Positions 12,348-23,182 of a DNA stretch of 64,000 bases are shown piece by piece. The first letter of the stretch is position 1. Each line of letters begins with the position of its first letter. A program made the translations under genes and the position numbers. This stretch comes from Purpureocillium takamizusanense (lineage: Eukaryota > Ascomycota > Sordariomycetes > Hypocreales > Ophiocordycipitaceae), in NCBI RefSeq assembly GCF_022605165.1, contig NC_063068.1, positions 4,712,001 through 4,776,000 of the forward strand. Reading direction: 5' to 3'. Under the pieces are notes generated by a model. It was not told where the DNA came from. It was given only the letters and a program-made list of their open reading frames with translations, and ran no database searches.

Positions 12348-13084
12348 GTAGGTCTTAACCCGCACCGTCCCAAGGAGAGAGAGGACAATTTTCTCCCTCC
12401 CAGTGATCGATCGCGACCTCGTCGCCCGCAAGCAACAAGGCATCCTGCCCATCTCCTCTCCTGAGCCACGGGACCGACCCTCTTCCCTCCTCGCTTTGGT
12501 CATCGCGGAGCGCCGCGCCTCCTGGGTGGGAAGCCCCGAGTGGCACCGAGGTAAATGGCGACGGATGGTTGCTAGGTGTCTTTGATGCAGATGACGATTT
12601 ACCTGAAGGAATGAACGTATACTCCGCAGCTCTGCCGGCAGGCAAATGGTATGCTTGAAGCCAGATGGTACCTTGTTGAGAAATGCGAGCCTCGATTCTA
12701 CACATATGCGCTCATCAGCATCACAACCACATGTGGGACGTGTGAGCTGCAACGGCCGCAGGCACGACATGTTCCGCAAGGCTACGGGCCTATGCAGCCG
12801 CTCGTCGTGCATCACACCGTGCTGGAGACATGATTCGCCCGTGTCCATGCCGTCTCTTGCTCGATATACTTCTACCCGCTTCCCTCCAGAGATGTTGAGC
12901 TACACATAGAGCGCTGCAAACTGTACAACCGTCGTTACTGCAGCGAACGGGTCTTGACGCAAATCCTCGCCCGGCAATGCAACCATTTATATGCCAATTT
13001 CCTCCATCTACACAGCGTGTCTCGTTGCTTCAACCCTTCCTTCTACCTCCAATGGTACATGTCATCCCTGTCGAGAGAACCCCT

Positions 13085-15145
13085 TCACCGGCTTTCGAGT
13101 TCAACCCCAGCCATCTCGAGAAGTCGCTCGCCAGCACGGAGGTTGGCGTATTCATAGGCTTTGGACTCGGGCGGAAACGTGCCATTGGCTGCCCAGATAT
13201 CAAGCAGGGGCTGCATGGGTTCGAGCTCCTGCGCCCGAAGCATGTCGAGCGCCGTGGCGGTCAACACAAAGTGGGAGAAGCAGCTGTTGAGTTGCTTCTC
13301 GAGGTTGAGGTGGTAGAAGGGTTCCGTGAAATGGGCCCAGTAAAGGTGGGCGTAGACGCGGAACATCTGGCGAAAGATCATCTGGCACACGTCGACGAAC
13401 TTTTCTGGAAAGCCGGACCGCTTCCCAATCCACTCCGGCTCGCCAGGGTTCGACAGCTGGGAAAGGGGTGTTGTCGTAATGGCCGGATTATGCGCATACG
13501 ACACCCCAGAGGCATCGGTCGGGAAGATGTTGGTGTCGTCAATCTTACCGGAGATCCATCGCTGCATCAGCGTCATGTACTCGTAGGCGGGCAGCTCGAC
13601 GGGCTCCCTGTCCTTGTTGAGCCAAGTGAAGGAGTGGTTGCTGCATGGCGTGGGTTAGCAAAGCAAGAAGATCGTTGGCGACGGGACATCAACTCACCCG
13701 CCTGCAGACATGCGCGGGCACGTCGTGGCATTGCAAATGGAGGTCCCGTTGTCCTCCTTCTCATGGACGACGCGGACAAAGTTCCAAAGATTTCGGTAAT
13801 GTTCAACGACTAAGACGAGGCATTGGAGTTAGAGGGGCGCAATGGCGAGGGTCAATGGCGGGTCGCTGCTTACTCTGATGGGCGATCCACTCGCCCTGCT
13901 CGACGGTCTTTGGCCGGGCGCTGAGGGTCATGAAGTTGCCCTTGACGATATGCTTGATATACTGTCCATTGACCCAGAGGGGGAGGGGTCGAGGGAGATG
14001 ATACGAGTTGATGATGTCGTCGCCGCTCGCCATGACGCCGCTAGACTCGTCCATGCCAATGGTCTGGGCGAGTGATGGGGAGTTTGGCAGCGGGGGAACC
14101 TTGGGGGCAAGGTTTGTGGAGGATTGGCTGGCCTGTGAGAGGTTGTCGGGCGAAGGCGCCGCTGGCGGTCCGGCCGTCGAGGGAGACGGGCTCTTCTGCT
14201 GGCCAGGGGGTTTACTGGACCCGCCACGGAAGCGGGCGTTTCTACAGCTGGTCAGCAAGAGACGAAGGTGACTGCGGGAAATGGTCGCGATGCGAGAGAA
14301 GAGGTGATGATGGCCAACGCCGGAGAGGTGGTGAGCGCCAGGAAGCTTGCAGCGCCTTTTCGATGGCCCGCCCGCCTGCGGCCCAGCAACGGAAACTGTC
14401 TGCCGTGAAGGCGGAAGAGGAACGAAGCGATTTGAAACGCAACTTTGCACGTAAGGGGGCCCTGTCTCGATGCTGGGCTCAAGTGCCAGACGGTAGGCAG
14501 AGGCGCATGTCACACGGCGGCGGCTCAAGGTCTCAGCCTTTCAGGTGAGCGTAGCAACGCATCGGCTAGGTCCAGGCCGAGAGAGCGCCGTTGTGGGGAC
14601 ACGAAGTGAGATGCGGCGTCGCCCGTGACGGAGCGCCACTGTGGGTTTGTGCAGGTGGAACGAGGGGCAAAAGAAAGGTTGAGGAGTAAACGTTGGACGG
14701 AGTCGCAGCAGGGCGATGCGATGCGTCGGCAGCGCTGCGGGGGGGAGATAGGGTAGGGTAGGGTAGGGTAGGGCATGGTAGGGCATGGGAAGGTATGGCG
14801 GGCATGGGAAGGTATGGCGGGCAGTGGGCGAGCTGCTGCCCCGGCGGCGGGCGTTTGAACAAGAGGGAACAACTTCGTGTTGGAACTCGAGCCCAGGCTT
14901 GAGCCTGCTACGCTCGAAGCAAATTGCCGGGGATACCCAGAGATGGCTTGGGCGGCATGACGATGCCCCTCACCGCTTGGTGGTGGTGGCGATGGTTTGC
15001 ATGGCTGCGGTGCCCCGCATCAGTTGCTTCGGCCGTATGCAATGGGTTCGGCATGGAGGGCCGACGGGGGACGTGATACATGAGGGAGATTGAAACATGG
15101 GGGAGGTTCGAGGCCGACTTACATTCCCGAGAAGAGGTTGGACAT
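13085..15145 (-). CDS. mob2: MOB2-like kinase activator (Mob1/phocein family)
   Basis: Co-activator that binds NDR/LATS-type kinases; in filamentous fungi MOB2 proteins partner the COT1 kinase in polar growth. Four exons: 15123-15145, 13874-14241, 13698-13809, 13085-13640; introns of 881, 64 and 57 bases. Joined product 352 aa. The four-residue zinc site of the family is present: Cys156 and Cys161 (CNATTC) and His266 and His271 (HLYWAH). Before it lies the family-typical stretch with KTVEQGEWIAHQ. The N-terminal 80 residues are Ser/Pro-rich. The first exon encodes only MSNLFSG plus a split codon, joined across a long intron; its phase fits and the resulting start resembles fungal MOB2 starts, but this join is inference. 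MOB2 rather than MOB1 is judged from the insert and sequence style. Confidence 0.85.
14242..15122 (-). other. Long first intron of the MOB2-like gene
   Basis: GTAAGT donor at 15122 and CTGTAG acceptor at 14242-14243. At 881 bases it is far longer than the other introns here. It contains (TAGGG)n and a 19-base tandem duplication. The alternative is that translation starts elsewhere and this is promoter or leader sequence. Confidence 0.55.
14747..14821. repeat. (TAGGG)n and a 19-base tandem duplication
   Basis: About five TAGGG units, two variant units containing GGGCATGG, then two exact copies of a 19-base unit beginning GCATGGGAAGG. Lies in the proposed MOB2 intron 1. Confidence 0.85.
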
Positions 15146-15566
15146 GGTGGGCTGGCGGAAGCGGGAGAAAGAGGCGAGGGGAGGGGAGGGGGACGACGAT
15201 GTCCTGGAGGTCGAGCGGAGTCGGAGTCGGTGACAGAGGCGCAGGCGGCGGCAGCGACAGAAGGTGTCGCGGGGCAGCTACGCAGCAATCGAAGCGGTAG
15301 GATCGATGAGGAGGCGCCGGATTGGGTGTGACTTGGTCGTGGGAAGGCTTCCGTCGGGCAGGCGATGCCACAAGGCTGGCGCACTTCGACGTCGGGCGGC
15401 GGTGCTCGGGCTCGCGTCGGGTCGGGCGGGCTCTGTCTGGCTCTGTCTGGGAGCTGCGAGAGGCTCTGTCGTAACCAAGGGGTGTTGTTGCCGTTGGGGT
15501 CAATGCCGACGACGGAAAACGTAATGGCTTGCCGGGCCAGGCCGACAGAAGGGGCAGAAGCCGGTA

Positions 15567-15593
15567 GTATGTATGTATGTATGTATGTATGTA
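15567..15593. repeat. (GTAT)n microsatellite
   Basis: About six tetranucleotide copies in noncoding sequence. Confidence 0.85.
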
Positions 15594-15787
15594 ATGTACG
15601 AAGCAGACGAGAGGTGGATGCGACCCAAACGGTTCGTTGTGCCGCCGTCGGGACAAGCAGGCAACGCGGGGCGGGATGCAGTTGGAAGGCGGGAAGCTGG
15701 GCGGGCACGCGGCGGCGGTGGCCGAGGGGCGAAGCGAGGGCCAGACGAGCGAGGGCGAGAGAGCGTGTGAGTTGAGATGAGTGAGGA

Positions 15788-15801
15788 GGGGGGGGGGGGG
15801 G
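15788..15801. repeat. Poly-G run
   Basis: Fourteen consecutive G residues. Confidence 0.85.
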
Positions 15802-15856
15802 TCAGATTCGATGGGGGAAAAAAAGGGGTCCAGCCGAAGCAGCAGCAGCAGTAATT

Positions 15857-15879
15857 GAGTCGAGTCGAGTCGAGTCGAA
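15857..15879. repeat. (GTCGA)n repeat
   Basis: Four to five pentanucleotide copies in noncoding sequence. Confidence 0.75.
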
Positions 15880-16508
15880 TCGTATCGATGATTGGCTTCG
15901 ACGTGATGGGCGGCGAAAGTCAAGCGGGAGGAGGGAGGGTTGGGCGCGGCCGAGGGCGTTCCAGACGGATGGTGACAAGCGCCGACAGCGATGGCGATGC
16001 TGAGTTGGTGATGTAGAACCCGAGTTGGTGGCTTCCAACTTCCAGCCCGGGTGATGGGAGTTGCAGCGGGAGGAGCCTCGTGGCCTCACCCCCACTCATC
16101 CATGCTACTACGTGCTAGGAGGCGAGGTAACTACCTAGGTAGCAAGTTACGGGCGAGACAGCGGATGCAGCGCGCTAAAGACGGGGAACCTGGAAAAGCC
16201 ATTGGATGGAGTGGAGGCAGCACAACTTGCTCCTGCTACTTGACCGACGTGTTATTAGTGTAGGTAGCTTCCACCACCGCAAACTGCCTAATAACGTGTC
16301 GTCACTCCATCAGTCAGCAGGCAGGAGGGAGCATATAAGGGGCACCACAGGGTTAGTACCTCCTCCATTGGCACCTGAGGCAGTGGAGACAGCTGGGGGA
16401 CTTTTTTGCCCTAACCGAGCCGCCCTCTGCGCTCCCTCCAATGCTACGGCCGTACCTGTACCAAGGTAAAGAGGTGTCTTGTAGGGGAGTGTCGCGATGC
16501 TCATGGAA

Positions 16509-16560
16509 GTACCTAGGGAGGTGCAGTAGATACTTCGTACTTAGGTACCTAGTACCTTAT
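16509..16560. repeat. Cluster of TACCTAGGTA-type palindromes
   Basis: Dense GTACC, CCTAGG and TTAGGTACCTAGTACC words. The same vocabulary recurs in most long intergenic spaces of the window and not in the coding exons. Function unknown. Confidence 0.6.
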
Positions 16561-17240
16561 GGTGGAAAACCTCGATCCTGATGCCAATGGGCAAGATACC
16601 TGACTTGAGGTATCGTCGGGCCGTCTGGTGGATGGCACGTTTCACAGGAGGGGTCAATGGAACCCGCTGTGTCGTTCGAGCTTGCTAGGGTTGGGTGCCT
16701 TATTAGTACCTACCTGTAGGTTAGTACCTAGGTACTGAGTTGGCGGGCCCCCCAGTGGCTGCAGGGCCCAAGCAGGTATTGCTGCTGCGCCACACCTGCG
16801 AGCATCGAGTTACTGGTAAATGGGACTTGCATGGAAAGGAGAAAGCAAAGTCGGATGATGCACAATAGTTTCGATCGGACTCAATGGCCTCGACTGACCG
16901 GCATATTCGTTGAAAGAAGTGCACATATACCCTACAAAATTGCATCCTTCACTGCACAATTCCCGCATCGCCAATCTGCGACTGCATCATCCCTAGGGCG
17001 CACTAGGTTCCTTTACTGCACCGTCCACATCGGCTGGTGTGGCTGTGCCCAATTGGGCATTCGAAGCGTGGTTCGCGCGCCAAACGCCAAACGCCGGCTC
17101 TTTCAAAGTCGCACCTGCCTGCATCCGATCCTCCGACAACAGCCTCGTCGCGGCTCGACATTTATCCTCCCAAAACCGGCACACATCCTTGTACAACTCG
17201 TTTTCCTCGCGTCAAGGGCTTTAGGACACATCGGATTGAC

Positions 17241-18566
17241 ATGTCTGACTCTGAGGACCCCCTCGACGTCGTCGACGAGGGTGGTGACGACCTCTTCGGA
17301 GACGAGGGCGACGAGGAGACATCATCGCCTCGGGAGCGCGTTCGAGAAGATGATGAACCCACCCCGGACGCTGGTGGAGATGATGATGATGACGCTCAGC
17401 GCGGTCGCTACGACGATTCTGAGCCTCGAGAGACGCGGAACAGGGTCGTGATTGAGGAGCAAACGTACCGCCACCGGACCCCGAAGCCCTCGGACGGTAT
17501 GGTAAGGCAGCCCACGCGCCCGCGATGCAGCCACATGCCTTGAATCGTACTGACCAGTAAATTCCAGCTGCGAGTGTTGAAGGTGCCCAAGTTCATCAAA
17601 TTCATGCCTGAAGTCTACGCGCCCGACACCTTCGAGCCCACCGAGTTCGACATCGCAAACGCCAAGTCCGACCAACCCCGGAACGTCGCCCGAGTCCGGC
17701 GAGATCCCACCACGGGCGATCTCAAGAGCAACACCAACGTCTATCGGTGGAGCGACGGCTCCGTCACCATGTCCGTGGGAGGCGAACACTACGAAATATC
17801 CAAAAAGTCCCTGTCAACCGCCCCGGGCCAGCCGTACAACGAATTGCAGGACGCTCATTACTACGCCGCCGCCGCCGAGCTTGGTAGCAACATGCTCATG
17901 ACGGTCGGTCACCTCATGGAGCAGTACACGGTCAAGCCGAGCAAGGCGATTGGAGATGAGGCCCTGAGCCTCTTCGCCGAGAAAATGGCACTGGCGAACA
18001 AGGGCACCAAAGGCGAGGACATGATCATCCGCACCACCAAGGACCCCGAGCTGCAAAAGAAGACTGCCGAGCTCGCTGAAAAGGAAAGACTCAAGGCTCA
18101 GCGGCGGCGTGACAACGCGGCGGCCAAGATGGACGCTCCGGGACGCTCCGGCCGCGGTGGCCTGTCCATCGGCGACCTGGAGGGTCGCGCCGGCACAGGG
18201 CGGAAGAGGGGTGCCGCGGGCGCCGCCAAGCCCAAGCGCCGTCGGCCCGAGTACGACTCGGACGACGACTTGCCGCAAGGGGTCGGCCGACATGAGGACT
18301 ACGACATGGATGATGGGTTCCTTGTGGGCAGCGACGAGGAAGAAGAGGTGGAGACCGGAGCCGATGATGACGACGAGGAAATCCTCGAGGAGAAGGAGAA
18401 GGAGGACGACCGCGACCGTCGCCGGAACAAGAGACAACGAACAGCAGAGCCGACTGAAGACGAGGACGCCGAGGGCGATGAGATCGAGCCCGCCGCCGAG
18501 GCCTCCAGCCGCGCTAGAAGACGGAATATTGTCGACGAGGACGAGGATGAGGACGAGAATGAATAG
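17241..18566 (+). CDS. leo1: Leo1, Paf1 transcription elongation complex subunit
   Basis: Nuclear subunit of the Paf1 complex, which travels with RNA polymerase II and supports elongation and histone modification. Two exons, 17241-17501 and 17568-18566, with a 66-base intron (GTAAGG...TTCCAG); 419 aa. Residues 1-60 are strongly acidic (MSDSEDPLDVVDEGG start). The Leo1 domain begins near residue 80 and includes LRVLKVPKFIKFMPEVY and NVYRWSDGSVTMSVGGEHYE, hallmarks of the family. The C-terminal 150 residues are a charged tail with Lys/Arg clusters (GRKRG, KPKRRR) and long Asp/Glu runs ending DEDEDENE. The start is the first ATG in frame that gives the acidic N-terminus. Length and layout match fungal Leo1. 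Confidence 0.95.
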
Positions 18567-18739
18567 CAGGCGTTCATGCACCGGAGGCTAGGCAGGCACT
18601 ATTTGGTCTCAACTTTTCGCTTTCAAAGTCTACAACTGTATCGTATCCTTCTCGTGAGATAGGCAAAAGGCGGTCCTAAGCTAGGGCCATGCCATGACTG
18701 GTCGGGAATGCAAAGAGGCATTTGAAGTTCGAGGAAGGG

Positions 18740-19288
18740 TCAAGGGTTCCTGATGCATGCGACTGTCCCTGGCGATTCCCACTCCACTAGTACGACCAGC
18801 TGCTCATCGTCTCGATCACCGTTGTCGCGGGCAAGTCCGCCGTGTCGTGTCGTTCGAAAGCGCTGGATGGGACCGTCCCCGATCTTGAAGAAACGGTACT
18901 TGTGGGGATCCTGGCACTGGATCGGGAAACGGGCGAAGCGAAATAATGTCGGCGCCTTTTCTTCCGCTTCGAAGCGAGGATCGACCCGCCGTTGGGGTTC
19001 GGTATGTGGGGTGTTTGGGGGGCTTACCGGGTAGTCCGCGGCGCGAGGTTGGTGTCCTTCCCGGTAGGGCGTCCCGGGATGGGGCCGGTAGCGGCGGTCG
19101 TTCGTCGTATAATTGCGTTTCTGGAATTGCGGAAGGCTTTGGTCGGATGCTGTCGTCTTTTCCCCGGCCTCTCTCTCTCTCTCTCCCTCTCTCGCTATTT
19201 GTGCTGGCTTGGCGTGGATGGATGTTGTGGACTGTACGTACCCCGACGCGCCGATCCGAACGGTCGACCGTCTTGTAGGGGTTGTCAT
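18740..19288 (-). CDS. Uncharacterised protein, doubtful small gene
   Basis: An open frame of 182 codons, convergent with leo1 and starting 174 bases beyond its stop. The C-terminal 75 residues (from about EEKAPTLFRFARFPIQ to the stop) have a balanced composition and look protein-like, with the stretch DPHKYRFFKIGDGPIQRF. The N-terminal half contains a GA-rich low-complexity run and may include an intron: a GTACGT donor follows codon 16 and a CAATTCCAG acceptor precedes KRNYTTNDRRYRP. A second GTAAGC follows RAADYP. I do not recognise the family. It could be chance, because plus-strand frames of 118 and 154 codons overlap it. Confidence 0.4.
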   Translation of the reverse strand: MTTPTRRSTVRIGASGYVQSTTSIHAKPAQIAREGEREREAGEKTTASDQSLPQFQKRNYTTNDRRYRPHPGTPYREGHQPRAADYPVSPPNTPHTEPQRRVDPRFEAEEKAPTLFRFARFPIQCQDPHKYRFFKIGDGPIQRFRTTRHGGLARDNGDRDDEQLVVLVEWESPGTVACIRNP

Positions 19289-19454
19289 CGCATTCGCAGT
19301 CTGGCTGGTCGGTATACCAGCACCGGGGGCGGAATCTCTCCGGCGTGATGGCTGCGGGCGGACGGGCGCGAGGAAAGAGTCGGACGGGAGGGGGCTAGGG
19401 AGGTGGGTAGATGGTAGGTTGTTGAAGAGTGCGAGTTCGAGGCCGGCGAGGAGA

Positions 19455-19495
19455 AGGAGCGGGAGCGGGAGCGGGAGCGGGAGCGGGAGCGGGAG
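19455..19495. repeat. (GGGAGC)n hexamer repeat
   Basis: About six to seven copies, read on the minus strand as alternating Ser-Arg or Pro-Ala codons; noncoding. Confidence 0.85.
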
Positions 19496-20649
19496 GAGGG
19501 TGAGTAGGAGGAGGAGAAAGGGGGGACGAGGTGGAGAAGAGGAGAGGGGAAAGGGGGAGAAGGGGGCGGGCGACTAGTGTTCTTATAAGATGTGATGCCC
19601 ATGACAGACAGACCTCTTGGGCATCCTCCCTGATAACGGACAGATAGACGGGAGAGCATGGTCCCCGTCGTCGGGCTCTACGACATGTCCAAGCTGGGCC
19701 GGGCGAGACGCGCCGTGATCGCAGAAACGCCATGGCATGCCGGTCGGCACCACTGGGCGTTCCTGGCGGCGGCACGACGACGGTGCGCGCTGACGAACGT
19801 TGAAGATAGGTAATCGGCAGCGGCGAAGCGCGCATGCCCACCAACCTACCGGTGACAAGCCCGCGATCCGTGTATGACGCCCCGTTATCGACAACACGGG
19901 GTGCCCGGGCCCGGGGAGCACCTACGATATATTACGAAGTGGTATGAAACCCCGGCCTGAGACGACCGGGGGTGGGTAGCACGCGCCACGGACCGTCCCA
20001 TCTCGGGGCACGAGGCAGCTAGATAGCACTCGTACCTTGTAACTTGATAGTCAACTACTGACGTGCAGTATACGTACGTGCTGGGCTATTTACTAGTTAC
20101 CGAGCACAAAGTGCGTAGGTGCCTTAGTAGCTACTAAAGTTAAGTTAGTAGATGAGATGGGCCCACCATTCAAGGGCCACGTCGTGCAAGGTCGAATGTT
20201 TCGCCCCTGGACAACAACAAGCAAGGTGCTCACCGTGGCACGGGGGAGAGGATGCCGAATAATCCGTTGACGATGCGGCAGCAGGCAGGCAGGCAGGCAG
20301 CCGGGGTGGCAAGCATGGTGGCCATCGACACACGATGGACCGACCCGGACGCACGCACGCTTTCCGACGCAGGGACCTACTGTTTTGATGAAAAATACAA
20401 AGAAGAATTGCTAAAAAAAATCAAAAAAATCAAATGAACCCATGTGCAGAGTGCAAAAGAGTCCATTCCCGATCAATTGATGTGTTGCAGCAAGCAAGAC
20501 TCGATGGTATGCGAAATACAAGACGCTTTCGAGGTTCCCCGATGCCGTCGTCGCCAGTGACCTCATCAATCACATGCCTGACTCATCAGCTCGCGCGCGC
20601 ACACGTTAGTACTAAGTTAGTTTAGTACTGCAGTATTATGGAATGGTTC

Positions 20650-20680
20650 CCCGCCGCCGCCGCCGCCGCCGCCGCCGCCC
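20650..20680. repeat. (GCC)n microsatellite
   Basis: Ten trinucleotide copies in noncoding sequence. Confidence 0.85.
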
Positions 20681-20739
20681 TACTATACCTACCGTCGTTT
20701 ATTAGCATGTGCCAACGTATCAACCGCCCACGAGCCGTA

Positions 20740-20771
20740 CCTTGCCTTGCCTTGCCTTGCCTTGCCTTGCC
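20740..20771. repeat. (CCTTG)n repeat
   Basis: Six pentanucleotide copies. Confidence 0.85.
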
Positions 20772-20940
20772 TCAGCGCAGTCGCATCAAACCCCAATCTC
20801 GCATTTCGCCGCTGCGGGAGGGGATCGTCGAGACCCGACTCTGCGGTTGCCGACGACGACGACGATGCTGCTGCTGCTCCCCTGATTGACGGTGCAATCT
20901 CCTCTCACCACCCTTTCCGCCTCTCGTCATCACCCACAGC

Positions 20941-20998
20941 TACTACTAGTACTAGTACTACTACTACTACTACTATTACTACTACCACCACCACCACC
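20941..20998. repeat. (TAC)n / (CCA)n compound microsatellite
   Basis: TAC repeats interrupted by TAGTAC, then CCA repeats. Confidence 0.85.
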
Positions 20999-21248
20999 TC
21001 GGACGACAAACACCGGAGGGCAATCGTACCTACGTACCTACCCTCCGGTTCCTCCTCCCCTGCCGGCGGCCGGCCCACACTGGCGAGATAACTTAATACG
21101 TAGCTCAGGTTGCTTGCCGGTGATCAGTGACGGGCACCCTTTCGTGCGTGCATGGTGGTCCCCGTGATCCATCCTCGGCTACCATGGGGGCGGTCCTGGC
21201 AGTGTGGAGGGTCGTTGTCGACGTCGTCGCCTTCTGGCAGCGGGTGCG

Positions 21249-21287
21249 TTCTCTCTCTCTCTGTCTCTCTATCTCGCTCTCTCTCTA
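21249..21287 (+). promoter_or_regulatory. CT-rich tract upstream of the patatin-like gene
   Basis: Pyrimidine-rich CT repeat 128 bases before the ATG at 21415. Such tracts are common just upstream of filamentous fungal transcription starts; the role here is inferred. Confidence 0.45.
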
Positions 21288-21414
21288 TACGACCCCCCAC
21301 CCCCCCTTTTCTCGAATCTTCGTCCTCATATATATCCCGCCCGCCCTGCGAAGCAATCAGCCACAAGGGTTATTGCCCCCCCGGGCCCCTCGTCCATACC
21401 TTTCGTCAGGCATC

Positions 21415-23182
21415 ATGTCCGTGGCGCTGACCCCCGTCCAGAAGCTCGCCAGCTGGTACACGCGCAAGAGGCCCGTCGAGCTGTGGCTCCAGCTCCTCCG
21501 CAACGCCGAGACCTTTGAGGACTGGGAGGAGGCCGCCCTGCATCTCGACAACCTGCTCGGTCTAGACTTGTGGTACGTGGCACGCCAATTCGGGGGAAGC
21601 CCCCCCAGCTGGTTTCATTCATTCAGCCCGCCTGTTGCTAACCGCCCCCGGGCCCAGGAGGAATAATCCCACCTCCAAGTACTACGACTGGCGCCTCATC
21701 ACGGACCGTCTCAACTCCCTCGTCATCTCGCGCGAGGAGAACAACTTCCAGCTCATCGTCAACCTGCTACGCTCCGGGCTCGTCCGCAATCTCGGCAACA
21801 TCACCGTCCCCAAGCTCTTCAACCGCTCCTTCTCCGGCACCAAGTACCTCATCGACGAGTACATCACCCAAGTCGCCGAGTGCGTCGAGGACATCAGCAC
21901 CCTCCCCACCAGCCTCACCGATGGAGTCGATCAAGCTGGCGGCCGCCGTGGAGAGCTGACGAACCAGATGAAGCTCGACTTCATACACGACACACGCCAG
22001 GCATTTGGCCGCACTACGCTCGTCCTCCAGGGAGGCGCCATCTTTGGCCTCTGCCATCTCGGCGTTGTCAAGGCCCTCTTCCTCCGTGGACTCCTGCCGC
22101 GCATCATCACTGGCACGGCTACCGGCGCCCTAATAGCGGCCCTGGTTGCCATTCACACCGAGGACGAGCTGCCCAATGTCCTCAAGCCTGATGGCATTGA
22201 CCTGACGGCTTTCATGCGCAAATCTGGCGGGGACCGCCGCGAGGGTGGTGTTGCCGTGCAGTCCTTCCGCTCCCGCTGGGACACCTTGATGCGCAGGCTA
22301 CGCCGCTTCTCACGCGAGGGCTACTTTTTAGATGTGACGGTGCTCGAGGACTGCGTGCGCGCCAATGTCGGCGATTTGACCTTCGAGGAGGCTTACAGCA
22401 GAAGCAAGAGGATACTCAACATCACCATCGCCACCGAGGGCCACGGCGGCGTGCCAACCCTCCTCAACTACATCACCGCGCCCAACGTTTTGATCTGGAC
22501 GGCTGCCGTCGCCTCCAACGCTTCGTCGCCCTCCCTGTACGGTCGGCCCAAGGAGACGATTCTATGCAAGGACGCCAGCGGCAACATCGTGCCTTGGGCC
22601 CCCGCAAACACCACCGACTTTCGACATTGGACCCACGCTTCCTACTCGGATCGAGACTCGCCGCTGAGGCGCATCTCAGAGCTTTTCAATGTCAACCACT
22701 TCATCGTGAGCCAGGCCAGGCCGTACCTGATTCCCTTCTTGCAGTCCGACATGCATGGGCCGTCGCTCGTCGAGGCCCGGAGCCGTACCACACAGCTCTC
22801 GGCCTTCTTCCTGCGCATGGTCGGCCTCGAAGTCCGTCACCGCCTGAGGCAGCTCGACACGCTCCGCTTGCTGCCGTCGAGCATCCGACGGTTCCTCGTT
22901 GATGAGCAGATCCCGGCCGCGTCCATGACGCTGGTACCCGAGGTCACGGCGGGTGACTTTGTGCGGCTGCTCGAGACGCCCACGCGTGAGACGCTCAACT
23001 ACTGGATTCTCCGAGGCGAAAGGAGCGTCTGGCCAGCCGTGGCCGCTCTGCGCATTCGCTGCGCCGTGGAGAACGAGCTCGACAGGTCCTATCAGGTGGT
23101 CAGGAAGCTCAAGGCCGGTGACCTGCGACGAAAGGGCAGCATGGCCGCGGCCGCCGACTTTGACCGCAAGGGAGCCACCTGA
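21415..23182 (+). CDS. Patatin-like lipase-family protein, probably catalytically impaired
   Basis: Member of the fungal patatin family that includes lipid-droplet triacylglycerol lipases (Tgl3/4/5, plant SDP1). Two exons, 21415-21572 and 21658-23182; 85-base intron (GTACGT...GCCCAG); 560 aa. N-terminal residues 1-170 hold the family lead-in (LASWYTRKRPVELW, KYYDWRLITDRLN). The oxyanion-loop region LQGGAIFGLCHLGVVKAL is present near residue 174. The nucleophile elbow, normally GxSxG, reads GTATG (residues 205-209), so Ala207 stands where Ser is expected. Before SELFNVNHFIVSQ, where SDP1-type proteins carry DGS..DLP, this protein has ASYSDRDSP, so the dyad Asp also seems absent. Both codons are unambiguous. 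Family membership is secure; loss of hydrolase activity is inference and may be a feature of a conserved subfamily. Confidence 0.9.

Larger units (their letters stand above)
2950..13084. other. About 10 kb gene-poor region
   Basis: Lies between the bZIP start and the MOB2-like stop. 2950-4700 is probably promoter and leader of the bZIP gene and is very GC-rich. The rest has many short overlapping open frames on both strands (longest 264 codons at 5933-6727) with no domain I recognise and no convincing splice pairs. It holds several simple repeats and scattered GTACAGTAC-like palindromes (about 7568, 7613, 10218). It could hide a lineage-specific gene or long noncoding RNA; nothing here proves one. 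Confidence 0.5.
15146..17240. other. Divergent intergenic region between MOB2-like and leo1
   Basis: Shared upstream region of two genes that point away from each other. Contains (GTAT)n, a poly-G run, (GTCGA)n and three clusters of TACCTAGGTA-like palindromes (about 16121-16150, 16509-16560, 16698-16737). No gene supported. Confidence 0.6.
19289..21414. other. Intergenic, rich in simple repeats
   Basis: No supportable gene. Holds (GGGAGC)n, (GCC)n, (CCTTG)n, (TAC/CCA)n and a CT tract, with TTAGTACTAAG-like words at 20030-20155 and 20601-20636. The last 200 bases are probably promoter and leader of the patatin-like gene. Confidence 0.6.

Noticed and set aside
20941..20998. CTA-rich stretch resembling clustered branch points
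   Set aside because: A compound microsatellite; no exon joins use it.
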